A stretch of 43,354 nucleotides of DNA from Acinetobacter lwoffii (GCA_013530545.1 SPVA01000065.1:1-43354); one strand, 5' to 3'; shown: positions 9,593 to 18,530, counted from the first letter of the stretch. Numbers and translations: made by a program. The notes: generated by a model from the sequence alone, not told the origin.

Positions 9593-9629
9593 AATATTGA
9601 TCAAAAGATAAATTTTTTTTATCAATATT
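9593..9629. promoter_or_regulatory. Inverted repeat in the MFS promoter region (candidate operator)
   Basis: AATATTGAT and ATCAATATT form a perfect 9-bp inverted repeat with a 19-nt AT-rich spacer, 67 bp upstream of the MFS start. It contains TATTGATCAAAA, a 12-mer that also occurs inside the inverted repeat before the dioxygenase gene (8028-8039). Local AT-richness makes chance possible. Confidence 0.35.
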
Positions 9630-9635
9630 TTAAAC

Positions 9636-9659
9636 CTAAAAAAACGGCCGAAGCCGTTT
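9636..9659 (-). terminator. Terminator of the OmpW-like gene
   Basis: A 7-bp stem AAACGGC / GCCGTTT with a CGAA loop. On the minus strand it ends in a T run, just beyond the OmpW-like stop codon. Confidence 0.8.
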
Positions 9660-9681
9660 AATCAAATATCGGGTTTCAAAC

Positions 9682-10776
9682 TTAGAAACGCATCCCGATC
9701 CCGGCATAGGCCAGAATCGGATTGACTTCAATATCGGCTTTAGAGCGAATCAGTTCACCTAAATTTGCATCTGTCACCGTAATTGTCGTGTCATTTTTCA
9801 GATGTGCATAAGATACTGAACCGACTGCAAACCAAGTGTCATTAAAGTCATAGCTAAAGCCGACCGTGGCCACAGGCGCGAAAGCATCGGATGCTTCCAG
9901 ATCAACTTTCGGATTGGCTGAACTTGGCGTACCATCTAGAGAAGCACCAGCTTTTCCTTCCTTAATATTGGCAATCATATGTCCTGCAGCAATCAGGTCC
10001 TGCTCGGTACGTGAGTTAATTTCCAATTCATTGAAATAGGCATACATCACACCTAAGCCGACATAAGGCCGGAATTTATTGACCCCTGTTTTACCAAAGT
10101 GATACTGGAATTCAAAGGCAGGTGTCCAGGCGCGGGCAGAGGCGGCCGGCCCATAAGCTTCCAGATCAGTAATGAGAATATCATTTTTTAATTCAATGCC
10201 GGGTAAATCAATTCCACCTGGAATTTGTGGAATCAAATCAAGACTTGGAGTCGCAAGCGCAGAGAAAGGAGCATAAATTTTACCACTGCCTTGCAAGTCT
10301 ACTTTAGGTGGAATGCCGGCTTTCATTTCAAAAGAAATATTATCGGTAAAATAGTAATTGGTCATGATGCCTAAAGTGGTGACATCATCCGCTTCCAGGC
10401 CAGTACCAGGATTATTCCAGCTTTCCAGTCCATAAATTTCAGCTCGCCCACTGAGCGCTGCAGGCAGTGTTTCTGTACCAAGTCGATCCAGAATATTAAC
10501 AAAAACAGAGGAAAGATTTGGGTCCATGTCTGGATCAAGATTATTTTTCACAGAGTCAATTGAGATATCACCTACTTGTGATGTTTCGCCTTCTTTAACA
10601 GCAGTATTCACTTTAAAGGGCTGGGCCTTGCCTTGCGGCATCACATGCAATGCACCGACTGATACCGAGAAACGCTTAAAGCCATCTCCATCTTGCAAGC
10701 TAAAATAAGGGGAATCTGCATGCGCGACCATAGGTAAAGTGGCTAGGCCTGCCATACATGCCAGCAATGTTTTCAT
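9682..10776 (-). CDS. OmpW family outer membrane protein
   Basis: A 364-aa protein with a clear signal peptide (MKTLLACMAGLATLPMVAHA, cleavage before DSPYF) and a C-terminal phenylalanine in YAGIGMRF, the usual beta-barrel assembly signal. Features of the OmpW family are visible: YYFTDNISFEMKAGIP near residue 140, FEFQYHFGKTGVNKFRPYVGLGVMYAYF near 223-250, and FSYDFNDTWFAVGSVSYAHL near 308. At 364 aa it is much longer than classical OmpW (about 210 aa). The extra length lies in extracellular-loop-like segments. OmpW proteins form small barrels for hydrophobic compounds, but the specific role here is unknown. Confidence 0.85.
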   Translation of the reverse strand: MKTLLACMAGLATLPMVAHADSPYFSLQDGDGFKRFSVSVGALHVMPQGKAQPFKVNTAVKEGETSQVGDISIDSVKNNLDPDMDPNLSSVFVNILDRLGTETLPAALSGRAEIYGLESWNNPGTGLEADDVTTLGIMTNYYFTDNISFEMKAGIPPKVDLQGSGKIYAPFSALATPSLDLIPQIPGGIDLPGIELKNDILITDLEAYGPAASARAWTPAFEFQYHFGKTGVNKFRPYVGLGVMYAYFNELEINSRTEQDLIAAGHMIANIKEGKAGASLDGTPSSANPKVDLEASDAFAPVATVGFSYDFNDTWFAVGSVSYAHLKNDTTITVTDANLGELIRSKADIEVNPILAYAGIGMRF

Positions 10777-11226
10777 TGATTTGGAACTCCATGTCCAGTG
10801 TGTTTATTCGTTTTTCTAGTTAACTAATTATGTGAATTACATTAAAAAATTCAGTTATAGAACAACAGGTCAAAAGTCAATCGATGGTTAATATTGGTAA
10901 TTTCTGTATATTTTTTGTTTATATCTCTTGAGTTTTAAGAAATGTATAGTGTGTAAAAATCATTATTTTTATCTGACTAGCTTAAGTATAAAAATGAAGG
11001 AAATTTACTCTTGAGAGCGTTAAAATTTCAATCCTATGAATTTTTATCATGGAAGATATAGATGAGAGTTTAGGTAAATTTTAGGCTGCATTGATGCAAG
11101 CATTTATCATTATGGGATGATTTTTTATTTTTAAAAAACAATAGTATATGAATTTATCCAAGATCCTGCTACCCAGTCGACTGAGTTTTTTTGTACAATA
11201 GCTGCATATATTATTGAGTGAATCAC
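10777..11226. other. AT-rich intergenic region
   Basis: These 450 bp lie between the divergently oriented OmpW-like and 59-aa genes and should hold both promoters. I see no ORF above about 20 codons with coding character, no strong hairpin and no recognisable RNA gene. Confidence 0.5.
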
Positions 11227-11406
11227 ATGAGCACCCAAACTCCTCCCAAAAAAAAGCCCTTGGTTAATTTACCTTTCCCGATCAAACAAGCAGAGCAAAA
11301 TGCTGCAGAAGAAGTTCTGGAAGATTTAAGACCAAGACCACAGCGTTATGCTGACCGTACTTGGATGCCACCACGTGGCACTCGCCGTTCAATGGGCAAA
11401 CGCTAA
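11227..11406 (+). CDS. Small basic conserved-looking protein of unknown function
   Basis: A 59-aa soluble protein, rich in proline, lysine and arginine, beginning MSTQTPPKKKPLVNLPF and ending in an arginine-rich stretch (YADRTWMPPRGTRRSMGKR). It has no hydrophobic segment. I chose the ATG at 11227 rather than the in-frame GTG at 11218 because a GAGTG element lies about 7 nt before the ATG. A terminator follows closely, which supports a real gene. The charge distribution would suit nucleic-acid or ribosome binding, but no family is recognised. Confidence 0.65.
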   Translation: MSTQTPPKKKPLVNLPFPIKQAEQNAAEEVLEDLRPRPQRYADRTWMPPRGTRRSMGKR

Positions 11407-11418
11407 TTGATCAGACTC

Positions 11419-11447
11419 AAAAAGCTATGATAAATCATGGCTTTTTT
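11419..11447 (+). terminator. Terminator after the 59-aa gene
   Basis: The stem AAAAAGC-ATGAT / ATCAT-GCTTTTT has one wobble pair and ends in a T run, 13 bp beyond the stop codon. Confidence 0.75.
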
Positions 11448-11642
11448 GTGGAAGTTTTTAGGGAGTTGGTGAGCAATATTTGATTTATTTTTCGAGCAAA
11501 TAGAAAATAGTGCTCTAATTTATCCAAATCTTTTTTCAATTCTATTTTTAATAAAGTAAACGAAATATTTAAGCTCTCTAAATGCCAATCAAAATAAAAT
11601 CCAGACCTGATGGATTTCATATTCAACATATTAGCCGTCCAG

Positions 11643-11675
11643 AAAAAAAGCCAATTCAAACATTGGCTTTTTTTT
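11643..11675 (-). terminator. Terminator of the macro-like protein gene
   Basis: The stem AAAGCCAAT / ATTGGCTTT with a 6-nt loop is flanked by A and T tracts, so it can act in both directions. It lies about 20 bp beyond the stop codon of the minus-strand gene. Confidence 0.75.
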
Positions 11676-11694
11676 GAAAGATATGTTGATAGCA

Positions 11695-12483
11695 CTAACG
11701 AATGCTTTTACGCGCTTTATTTTCCGGTTTCGGTGGCGCGATTTCTCGCTCGCCTTGCCAGACATCAATAAAATCTTTCTCGTTAATATTATAAAGTTCC
11801 AGTAGCGCTAAAATCACGCCTCCAAACAGCATGGCACCTTCTGAATGGCTCTGAAAGTCGACCAGCTTGGTATTTAGGTTGTGCAGGATATCTTCAATTT
11901 CAAAGACACGTTCCCGCCCATTGCTGTCGGTCGGATAGATCTGGGTATTTAAAATAATTCTCGCCAGGCTTTTTTCATTTTCGGTCAAAGGCAGTTCTTC
12001 CATCAATTCATCGCTGGCCGGAGTTAAAATGACGGAATCGCGGAATATGGTGTGTAAAAAATTTGCGCTTAATTTTGGCAGGGGCTTTTCGACAAAAGGA
12101 CGGAAAGATTGCGGGAAAATGACATTGCGTGAGATGCCTTTAAACATCGGTGCAATTTCCTCGACCTTATAACCTGCGATCCCACAGCCTAAGGAAGTAA
12201 TAAAATATTTATTTTTAGGATGATTTTTGGTGTAAATCTTAAAGTCATCAATATAGTGCTGGATTTGTGAGAGCGGCATTTGTTGTAAATGTTCGTTCAT
12301 GGTAGGAATGGCATAGCTCTGACCCGCCCAGCCACGACCCACGCCCATGACTGCACCAAAATGCTCAAGTGCCGTTCTGGCAGCTCCACCACCGTGTTGT
12401 CCAGCCAGGTTGCTGCCAAAAACAAAAACCGTATTTTCCGGAAGGGATTTAACAATACTTTCATCGTGATAGTGGTAAGTCAT
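11695..12483 (-). CDS. Macro-like protein related to phage non-structural (A1S_2505-type) proteins
   Basis: A 262-aa cytosolic protein. The N-terminal 150 residues show the pattern of a phage-associated macro-like family: VFVFGSNLAGQHGGGAARTAL near residue 20, GVGRGWAGQSYAIPTM near 48, then YFITSLGCGIAGYKVEEIAPMF near 93. The glycine-rich loops resemble nucleotide or ADP-ribose binding loops. The C-terminal half (residues 150-262) is helical and acidic, with no recognised domain. No other phage genes surround it, so it is probably a resident copy of a family spread by phage. The family was recognised by memory of its motifs; activity is not established. A cryptic membrane ORF lies 76 bp upstream on the same strand. 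Confidence 0.7.
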   Translation of the reverse strand: MTYHYHDESIVKSLPENTVFVFGSNLAGQHGGGAARTALEHFGAVMGVGRGWAGQSYAIPTMNEHLQQMPLSQIQHYIDDFKIYTKNHPKNKYFITSLGCGIAGYKVEEIAPMFKGISRNVIFPQSFRPFVEKPLPKLSANFLHTIFRDSVILTPASDELMEELPLTENEKSLARIILNTQIYPTDSNGRERVFEIEDILHNLNTKLVDFQSHSEGAMLFGGVILALLELYNINEKDFIDVWQGEREIAPPKPENKARKSIR

Positions 12484-12559
12484 AATTGTCGATTCTAGGC
12501 CATCCTGATCTTCATGTTGCCCGTGAAATGAAAAGGGGTCAAGGCATTATTCTGCAGCG

Positions 12560-12661
12560 TTATCCAAACAGATAAGTCAATAATCCACCCATACGCCAAA
12601 ATACGATGCCGAGTACACCCAAATAAAGCTGCTGGCTGAAAATGCTTGGTTTTTTCTGTAT
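12560..12661 (-). pseudogene. Cryptic 33-codon membrane protein ORF with ATA at the start position
   Basis: On the minus strand an open frame of 33 codons reads as a small membrane protein. After QKKPS it continues IFSQQLYLGVLGIVFWR and then MGGLLTYLFG before TAA. Codon use and the coherent hydrophobic helix make chance unlikely. An AAGGG ribosome binding site lies 5 nt before the first codon, exactly where a start is expected, yet that codon is ATA rather than ATG. The next in-frame ATG is 24 codons in. It is either a gene that lost its start by one base change or one using the very rare ATA start. It precedes the macro-like gene by 76 bp on the same strand. Confidence 0.4.
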
Positions 12662-12848
12662 TTATTCCCTTTGTAACTGTATATTTTTTTGATGATTTTT
12701 CAAACTAGAGAGTGAGTCAAGCGCTAACAAATAATGAATACTAATATTGTTTTATTTTACCAAACAGAAACCTAAGCAGGGATTGAGTAATTCCAATTTA
12801 CCCTCATAATAAATCAAATCTATATCCGCAGCGAAGTCAGCGAAAGCT

Positions 12849-14823
12849 ATGAGTGATAAAAAACCCTTTGAATTAGTGACCAGTTATCAACCAGCAGGGT
12901 TTTCATGATCAGCTTTTACTGGGGGTTACCGGGTCTGGTAAAACCTATACCATGGCTAATGTCATTGCACAGACCCAGCGTCCGACTATTGTCATGGCAC
13001 ATAACAAAACCCTGGCTGCGCAGCTCTATGGCGAATTTAAAGCATTCTTCCCGAATAACGCCGTTGAGTATTTTGTCAGTTATTATGATTATTATCAGCC
13101 CGAAGCCTATGTACCATCTTCAGATACTTTTATTGAGAAAGATGCTGCAATTAATGACCATATTGACCAGATGCGTCTTTCCGCGACCCGGTCATTATTA
13201 GAACGTCGTGATGCGATTATTGTCGCTTCGGTGTCTGCTATTTATGGTTTGGGTGATCCGAATGCTTATATGAGCATGTTGCTGCATGTGGTGGAAGGCG
13301 ATCGCATTGGCCGTGCTGATATTATTCGCCGTCTGGTCGAGATGCAGTACTCGCGTAACGAACTGGAATTCCTGCGCGGTACTTATCGTATTCGCGGTGA
13401 AATTATTGATATTTTTCCGGCAGAATCGGATCAGGATGCGATCCGGATTGAACTGTTTGATGATGAAGTTGACTCTATTCGCTGGTTTGATCCGCTGACC
13501 GGGAAAATGGTTCGTAAAGTGCCTCGCGTCACTATTTATCCTAAAAGCCATTATGTTACACCTAAAGACAATTTATCCCGCGCGATTGAAACCATCCGGG
13601 ACGAACTCAAAGAGCGCCTGGTGTTCTTCCGTGAAAATGACAAATTGCTGGAAGCACAGCGCATCGAGCAGCGCACACGCTATGATCTGGAAATGATGCA
13701 ACAACTGGGTTATACCAACGGCATTGAAAACTATTCGCGTCATTTATCTGGCCGTCCTGCGGGTGAAGCGCCACCGACCTTGTTCGATTATATTCCTGAT
13801 GATGCCTTGCTGATTATTGATGAATCGCATGTGACGGTGCCGCAGATTGGCGCCATGTATAAGGGCGACCGTTCGCGTAAGGAAAATCTGGTGAATTACG
13901 GATTCCGTTTGCCAAGCGCGCTGGATAACCGGCCGATGAAATTTGAGGAATGGGAACGTATTGTGCCGACGACTGTTTATGTTAGCGCAACGCCCGCACG
14001 TTACGAGCTGGAAAAATCCCAGCAGATTGTCGAACAGGTGGTACGTCCGACCGGTCTGATCGATCCGGAAATTGAAATCCGTCCAGTTTTGACGCAGGTC
14101 GATGATGTGCTTTCCGAAATTAATTTGCGTAAAGATATTAATGAGCGGGTGTTGGTCACAACCTTGACCAAGCGCATGGCCGAAGACTTAACCTCTTATT
14201 TGAAAGAATACGGGATTAAGGTCGCTTATTTACACTCCGATATCGATACCGTCGAGCGAGTCAAAATCATTCATGAACTGCGTACCGGGGTGCATGATGT
14301 ACTGGTCGGGATTAACCTGCTGCGTGAAGGGCTAGATATGCCGGAAGTGTCACTGGTTGCCATTCTTGATGCAGATAAAGAAGGATTTTTACGTTCCGAG
14401 CGCTCTCTCATTCAGACCATTGGCCGCGCTGCGCGTAACCTGAAAGGGAAGGCGATTCTGTATGCAGACCGAATCACTGATTCGATGCAGAAAGCGATTG
14501 ATGAGACGGATCGTCGTCGTGCCAAGCAGATTCAGTTTAATGAAGAACATGGCATTACGCCGCGCAGTGCAGTGCGTCAGGTGATCAAGGAAATTGATAC
14601 TGGTGAAGTATTGGATGATGATTCAATTGAATTGAAAGTCTCGGATCAGGCACGTGCGATCAGTGCCGATGAGCGGCATATCATGGCAGATCCGAAAATG
14701 TTTGCGAAACACATTAACAAGCTTGAAAAGGAAATGCTGAAAGCTTCCAAAGAGCTTCAGTTTGAGCAGGCTGCGCGTATGCGTGATGAAATTGTGCGTT
14801 TAAAAGCCCAGATGTTTGATTGA
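12849..14823 (+). pseudogene. uvrB: Excinuclease ABC subunit B, disrupted near the N-terminus
   Basis: UvrB is the damage-verification helicase of nucleotide excision repair. The gene starts normally at 12849 ([17 protein letters not shown]) but then shifts frame and meets TGA at 12906-12908. The rest of UvrB continues in another frame from about 12895 ([18 protein letters not shown]) to the stop at 14823, with the [10 protein letters not shown] hairpin, [10 protein letters not shown], helicase motifs and C-terminal UVR domain intact. Compared with E. coli UvrB, about 16 residues are missing at the junction. The junction carries CAGCAGGG, which fits both sides, so a deletion of about 47 bp between direct repeats explains it, and adding 47 bp restores a 673-aa frame. 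The ATG at 12952 lies after Walker A, so restarting there gives no ATPase. A base-call or assembly error is the alternative. Confidence 0.88.
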
Positions 14824-14968
14824 TTTTTGTTGCATTAAATCTTATTTAAATGACGTAAAATCAATCACAAACCAAACATAATGTAACAAATTTAGGAATT
14901 GGATAAAGCTATTGTATGAACAGAATTTTTTTAAATAAATATTTTGTGAACATGCAATAGGTATCTTT

Positions 14969-15556
14969 ATGACAACTCAAAAATCTTCACGTACTGGATT
15001 AAAGCTGGCAAAAATTGCGGTGGGTAGCGCGGTTCTTCTCGGTTTGGGCGCCGCTACTATGGCTTATGCGAAAGAGGAGACATTACCGACCATTGAGAAA
15101 GTTGAACTGGATCGTTATCTAGGTACCTGGTACGAAGTGGCACGCAAGCCTTTGTATTTTCAAAATAAGTGTGATCGTGATGTCACAGCGACTTATACTT
15201 TAAATGAAAATGGCAATATCGTGGTGGATAACCGCTGCATTAAAAAAGATGGTGGACAAACCCAGTCATTGGGCGAGGCATTTGTGCAAAATCCACCGCA
15301 GAATACCAAGCTAAAAGTCAGTTTCTTACCAGACTTTATTCGCTGGATTCCGGTCGCTCGTGGCGATTATTGGGTTTTAAAACTGGATGAAAATTATCAA
15401 ACTGTTCTGGTCGGTGAGCCAAAACGTAAATATATGTGGATACTCTCACGTGATCCGCAATTGGATAAAAATGTGGTGAATGAATATTTACAATATGCAC
15501 AGTCTGTCGGTTATGACCTGAGTGATGTAATTCATACCAAACAAACTCAAAGATAA
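14969..15556 (+). CDS. blc: Lipocalin family protein (Blc-like)
   Basis: A 195-aa lipocalin. The signature LDRYLGTWYEVARKP near residue 48 is the first structurally conserved lipocalin motif. GDYWVLKLDENYQTVLVGEP and YMWILSRDP follow, in the order seen in bacterial Blc. The N-terminus is a Sec-type signal (hydrophobic residues 14-30, likely cleavage after AYA). Unlike E. coli Blc it has no lipobox cysteine, so a soluble periplasmic form is expected. Blc proteins bind lysophospholipids and fatty acids during envelope stress. It is monocistronic with a downstream terminator and no strong link to the neighbouring uvrB. Confidence 0.88.
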   Translation: MTTQKSSRTGLKLAKIAVGSAVLLGLGAATMAYAKEETLPTIEKVELDRYLGTWYEVARKPLYFQNKCDRDVTATYTLNENGNIVVDNRCIKKDGGQTQSLGEAFVQNPPQNTKLKVSFLPDFIRWIPVARGDYWVLKLDENYQTVLVGEPKRKYMWILSRDPQLDKNVVNEYLQYAQSVGYDLSDVIHTKQTQR

Positions 15557-15572
15557 AAATATCGTCTTAATG

Positions 15573-15598
15573 GAAACCATGCTACGGCATGGTTTTTT
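15573..15598 (+). terminator. Terminator of the lipocalin gene
   Basis: A 9-bp stem AAACCATGC / GCATGGTTT with a TACG loop, followed by a T run. Confidence 0.85.
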
Positions 15599-15718
15599 AT
15601 TTTATGTGTCGAAAGACAATCTAAAATTGAAAGATAGCTACATTTTAAATAGATGAAGCATCAAGCTTTCTAGTGTACTAATCGTTATAATGCCGGCGAA
15701 TGAAAGTAGAGTTTGACT

Positions 15719-16657
15719 ATGTATAAAGGCATCGCGTTATCTGTCTTGGCCTCTGTGGTTTTTGGAGTGCTCTATGTATTTACGCCTTTTTTACAGCCTT
15801 TAGATAGTGAACAGACCTTTGCCTGGCGCATGCTGGCAACCTTGCCATTCCTAACAGCCTTCATGTGGTGGTCGGGTGATCTGAAACATATCAGCAGTAT
15901 TTTTAAGCGGGTATTACGACAGCCTTCATTTTTGATCTGGTTGCTGATTAGTTCGCTGTTATGTACTACACAATTGTGGTTGTTTTTATGGGGCCCTATC
16001 AATGGGCGTGGCCTCGAAGTCTCACTCGGTTATTTTCTCCTGCCTCTGGTGATGGTGCTGGTCGGCTGTGTGCTTTATAAAGAAAAATTATCATCCTTCC
16101 AGATGGTTGCTGTTGCTCTGGCAGTTTTGGGAGTAGGACATGAAATCTGGCGGATCGGTTCAATCGCATGGGAAACTGTTTATGTCGCTTTAGCTTATCC
16201 ACTTTATTTTTTTATGCGGCGTAAATTCGCGACCGATCATCTTGGTGGATTCTGGTGGGATCTATTTCTGATTTTGCCGGTGGCATTTTATTTGGGCTTT
16301 ATCTATAGCGATTCCATGCCGCTTATATTGAATCATTCCCACTTGATTCTGGCAGTTCTTGGATTAGGCTTTTTAAGTGCGCTCGGTTTGGGTAGTTATA
16401 TTTTGGCCAGCCGATATTTGCCCTTTGTGATCTTTGGGTTATTAAGTTATCTGGAACCGGTACTACTCGCTTTTGCCTCGATGGCATTGGGCGAGCGCGT
16501 GGAATCAGGTGAGTGGTTGACCTATATTCCAATCTGGTTGGCTGTTTTATTACTGGTTGTGGAAGGAATATTGCATTTAAAACACCAGCAGTTGAAGAAA
16601 TATGAACTGGCAAATAAAGCCGAACAGCTAGAGAAAATCAGAAAAAATAATGAATAA
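15719..16657 (+). CDS. EamA/RarD family transporter
   Basis: A 312-aa inner membrane permease of the drug/metabolite transporter superfamily with about ten hydrophobic helices in two EamA repeats. RarD-type features include WRMLATLPFLTAFMWW near residue 41, the PINGRGLEVSLGYFLLPLVMVL region near 92, and SYLEPVLLAFASMALGE near 242. The ATG at 15719 is preferred over the TTG two codons upstream because an AGTAGAG site sits 7 nt before it. The tail after residue 285 is charged and cytoplasmic. Substrate is unknown. RarD relatives were named for chloramphenicol sensitivity, but that role is not established. Confidence 0.85.
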   Translation: MYKGIALSVLASVVFGVLYVFTPFLQPLDSEQTFAWRMLATLPFLTAFMWWSGDLKHISSIFKRVLRQPSFLIWLLISSLLCTTQLWLFLWGPINGRGLEVSLGYFLLPLVMVLVGCVLYKEKLSSFQMVAVALAVLGVGHEIWRIGSIAWETVYVALAYPLYFFMRRKFATDHLGGFWWDLFLILPVAFYLGFIYSDSMPLILNHSHLILAVLGLGFLSALGLGSYILASRYLPFVIFGLLSYLEPVLLAFASMALGERVESGEWLTYIPIWLAVLLLVVEGILHLKHQQLKKYELANKAEQLEKIRKNNE

Positions 16658-16763
16658 TGTGGTTTGCATAAGCATTATATTCGTCAGACAATATTGACCT
16701 GATTATTTTCAAAATTGTCTACTTTGTTTAAAAGAATGTTTTCTATATTTTAAGGGGATAAAC

Positions 16764-18530
16764 ATGTCACAGATTGCGATTCCATATCAGTTACGTGCAC
16801 GTTTATCACAACTGGAACCAAGTCTGGATTTAAATTGGGAGCGAGAGCTTCGTACTGTTCTGGCAGAAGTTTCACCAGAATTAAAAGAAAGTATTGATTT
16901 TCAGATTTTAAAGCCCAAGAAAATTCTTTGGGATCGGGAAATGGATCAATACCGCTATCAGGCTCACCATTCGGTAGAACGTCTTAGCCAAAAATTTCTC
17001 AATGACCAGATGCGTTACTATGCCAGTACCTTTGGGTTGTCACTAAAAAGTTTGCAAGGTTTGAATGATAGTTTGCAAATCGCAGACTATCTAGAAAACG
17101 TCCTGGAACAAATTGATAAAATTGATGTCAATGAAAACTTTCAGATGCAGCGTGAAAAACTGGAACTGCGTCGTACATTTTTATTAAATGCTGCTGAGAT
17201 TATTCGTGGTCTCCGCTTACAGCCGGTTGAAGGAGTGCGTCAGCTTACCGAACAGCAAATCAAATGCTTCATTATTGAAGTTTTTATCAAGCAGCAATTG
17301 TTGAGTTATTGGTATAAGCCGCTATTAAAAAAACAGACGGCGGAAATGACGCATCCACTTTTCCGTTATTTCCTGATTAAAGAACAGCAGATTCGTCATT
17401 TTGATATTGTCCGTACCTCGCAATTTCTATTTATCGTTGCGCCGGTGATGGATGTGCAGCAAAACCCGTATTCGATTCGCCGTTTCCTGATTGAAGAGAA
17501 AGGTGCACTAGAAGATCAGGTTTATCTGAATATCCTGGTTCTGGACCTGCAGGATGACATGAATGAAGAAGTAGTGGAAACCCTGAAGTCGCAGATGCAG
17601 CGGATGGTGACTTTACAGAGCCAGATTCATTTGGATGTAATCGACATTGTGCATACGCTGGAACAGGTGTCCGAGCTGAAGTTATTGCCTTTACTGGTTG
17701 AGCCCATTCAAGTGGTAGAGAAAAATGCCGATGTGGTGGCACAACGCCACCTGAAGCAGTTTGAAGAAATTATGACGCGAGAATTGCTTTTGCCGATGCG
17801 GGATGCCATTCGTGATCATTTATCGCATATTGAAGAGTTTGATTATCTGTATCTGCATGTCCATAAAATATTTACAGAAATTCTGGCCTATTACCGCGAT
17901 TTCAAATCCCAGCCGGGTTTTATGTTTAATCAGTACATCCAGAATTTTGAATATAAATTGCTGGCTTTTATCCGTTTACTGGAAAAGCGTAAAGGGGAAA
18001 CCTTTATTCCTACCTACCGCAATGAATGGCAGGTCATGCATCAGCGTTCACAGCAGGCTATTCTGGATATTCAAAATACGATTTCTGAAAATGTACAGCA
18101 ATACCGAGACCTGAAAAAATATATCAATACACTGCAGCGGCAAAAAGCGGATGAAGCGAAAAAGTCCGTATTTAAAAAGTTATGGCGTAAAAATAATTTC
18201 GATGAGGCGATTGAAACTGCACTCAACCAATTGCAGCAATTAAAGCGCAGTATGTTCCTGGAAATTATCCAGGTGCCAAGAACACATGAAAACTGTAGCG
18301 TATTTCTAGAATTTGAAAGTTTGCAGCATCTACAGCAGGTTGATCGCCACTATGCTTTTCCCTCTGGAGACAATGGTCTGACCCGTTTACCTGTACTGAT
18401 TCATTTGCCCGAAACCTATGATGATTTTGATGTGGAAAATTTCAATGCCTCTATGAGTCTGGACATGAATTTTTCAGCCGGCAGTAGAATTCAGCCTGAA
18501 CAGGGCGGGACGCTAAATTTTGAAATTTAG
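16764..18530 (+). CDS. Large helical cytosolic protein of unknown function
   Basis: A 588-aa protein that I cannot assign to a family. It has no signal peptide or membrane helix and is rich in Glu, Gln, Leu and Lys. Long amphipathic helices dominate, with a strong coiled-coil-like segment near residues 430-500 (around YRDLKKYINTLQRQKADEAKK). A central part (about 215-310, FLFIVAPVMDVQQNPYSIRR onward) alternates hydrophobic residues as if forming a beta-containing domain. The C-terminus is acidic and Asn/Ser-rich. GGGG (AAGGGG) sits 8 nt before the ATG, so the start is good. It stands alone between an EamA permease and gap. The architecture would suit a scaffold or a partner of a large complex, but this is inference. 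Confidence 0.75.
   Translation: MSQIAIPYQLRARLSQLEPSLDLNWERELRTVLAEVSPELKESIDFQILKPKKILWDREMDQYRYQAHHSVERLSQKFLNDQMRYYASTFGLSLKSLQGLNDSLQIADYLENVLEQIDKIDVNENFQMQREKLELRRTFLLNAAEIIRGLRLQPVEGVRQLTEQQIKCFIIEVFIKQQLLSYWYKPLLKKQTAEMTHPLFRYFLIKEQQIRHFDIVRTSQFLFIVAPVMDVQQNPYSIRRFLIEEKGALEDQVYLNILVLDLQDDMNEEVVETLKSQMQRMVTLQSQIHLDVIDIVHTLEQVSELKLLPLLVEPIQVVEKNADVVAQRHLKQFEEIMTRELLLPMRDAIRDHLSHIEEFDYLYLHVHKIFTEILAYYRDFKSQPGFMFNQYIQNFEYKLLAFIRLLEKRKGETFIPTYRNEWQVMHQRSQQAILDIQNTISENVQQYRDLKKYINTLQRQKADEAKKSVFKKLWRKNNFDEAIETALNQLQQLKRSMFLEIIQVPRTHENCSVFLEFESLQHLQQVDRHYAFPSGDNGLTRLPVLIHLPETYDDFDVENFNASMSLDMNFSAGSRIQPEQGGTLNFEI

Noticed and set aside
11435..11695. 86-codon minus-strand frame
   Set aside because: It covers two terminator hairpins, and its composition is dominated by AT-rich codons with no ribosome binding site.
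12952..14823. Calling uvrB as an intact 623-aa gene from the ATG at 12952
   Set aside because: That ATG lies after the Walker A motif and has no ribosome binding site, and the true N-terminus is visible upstream in another frame.
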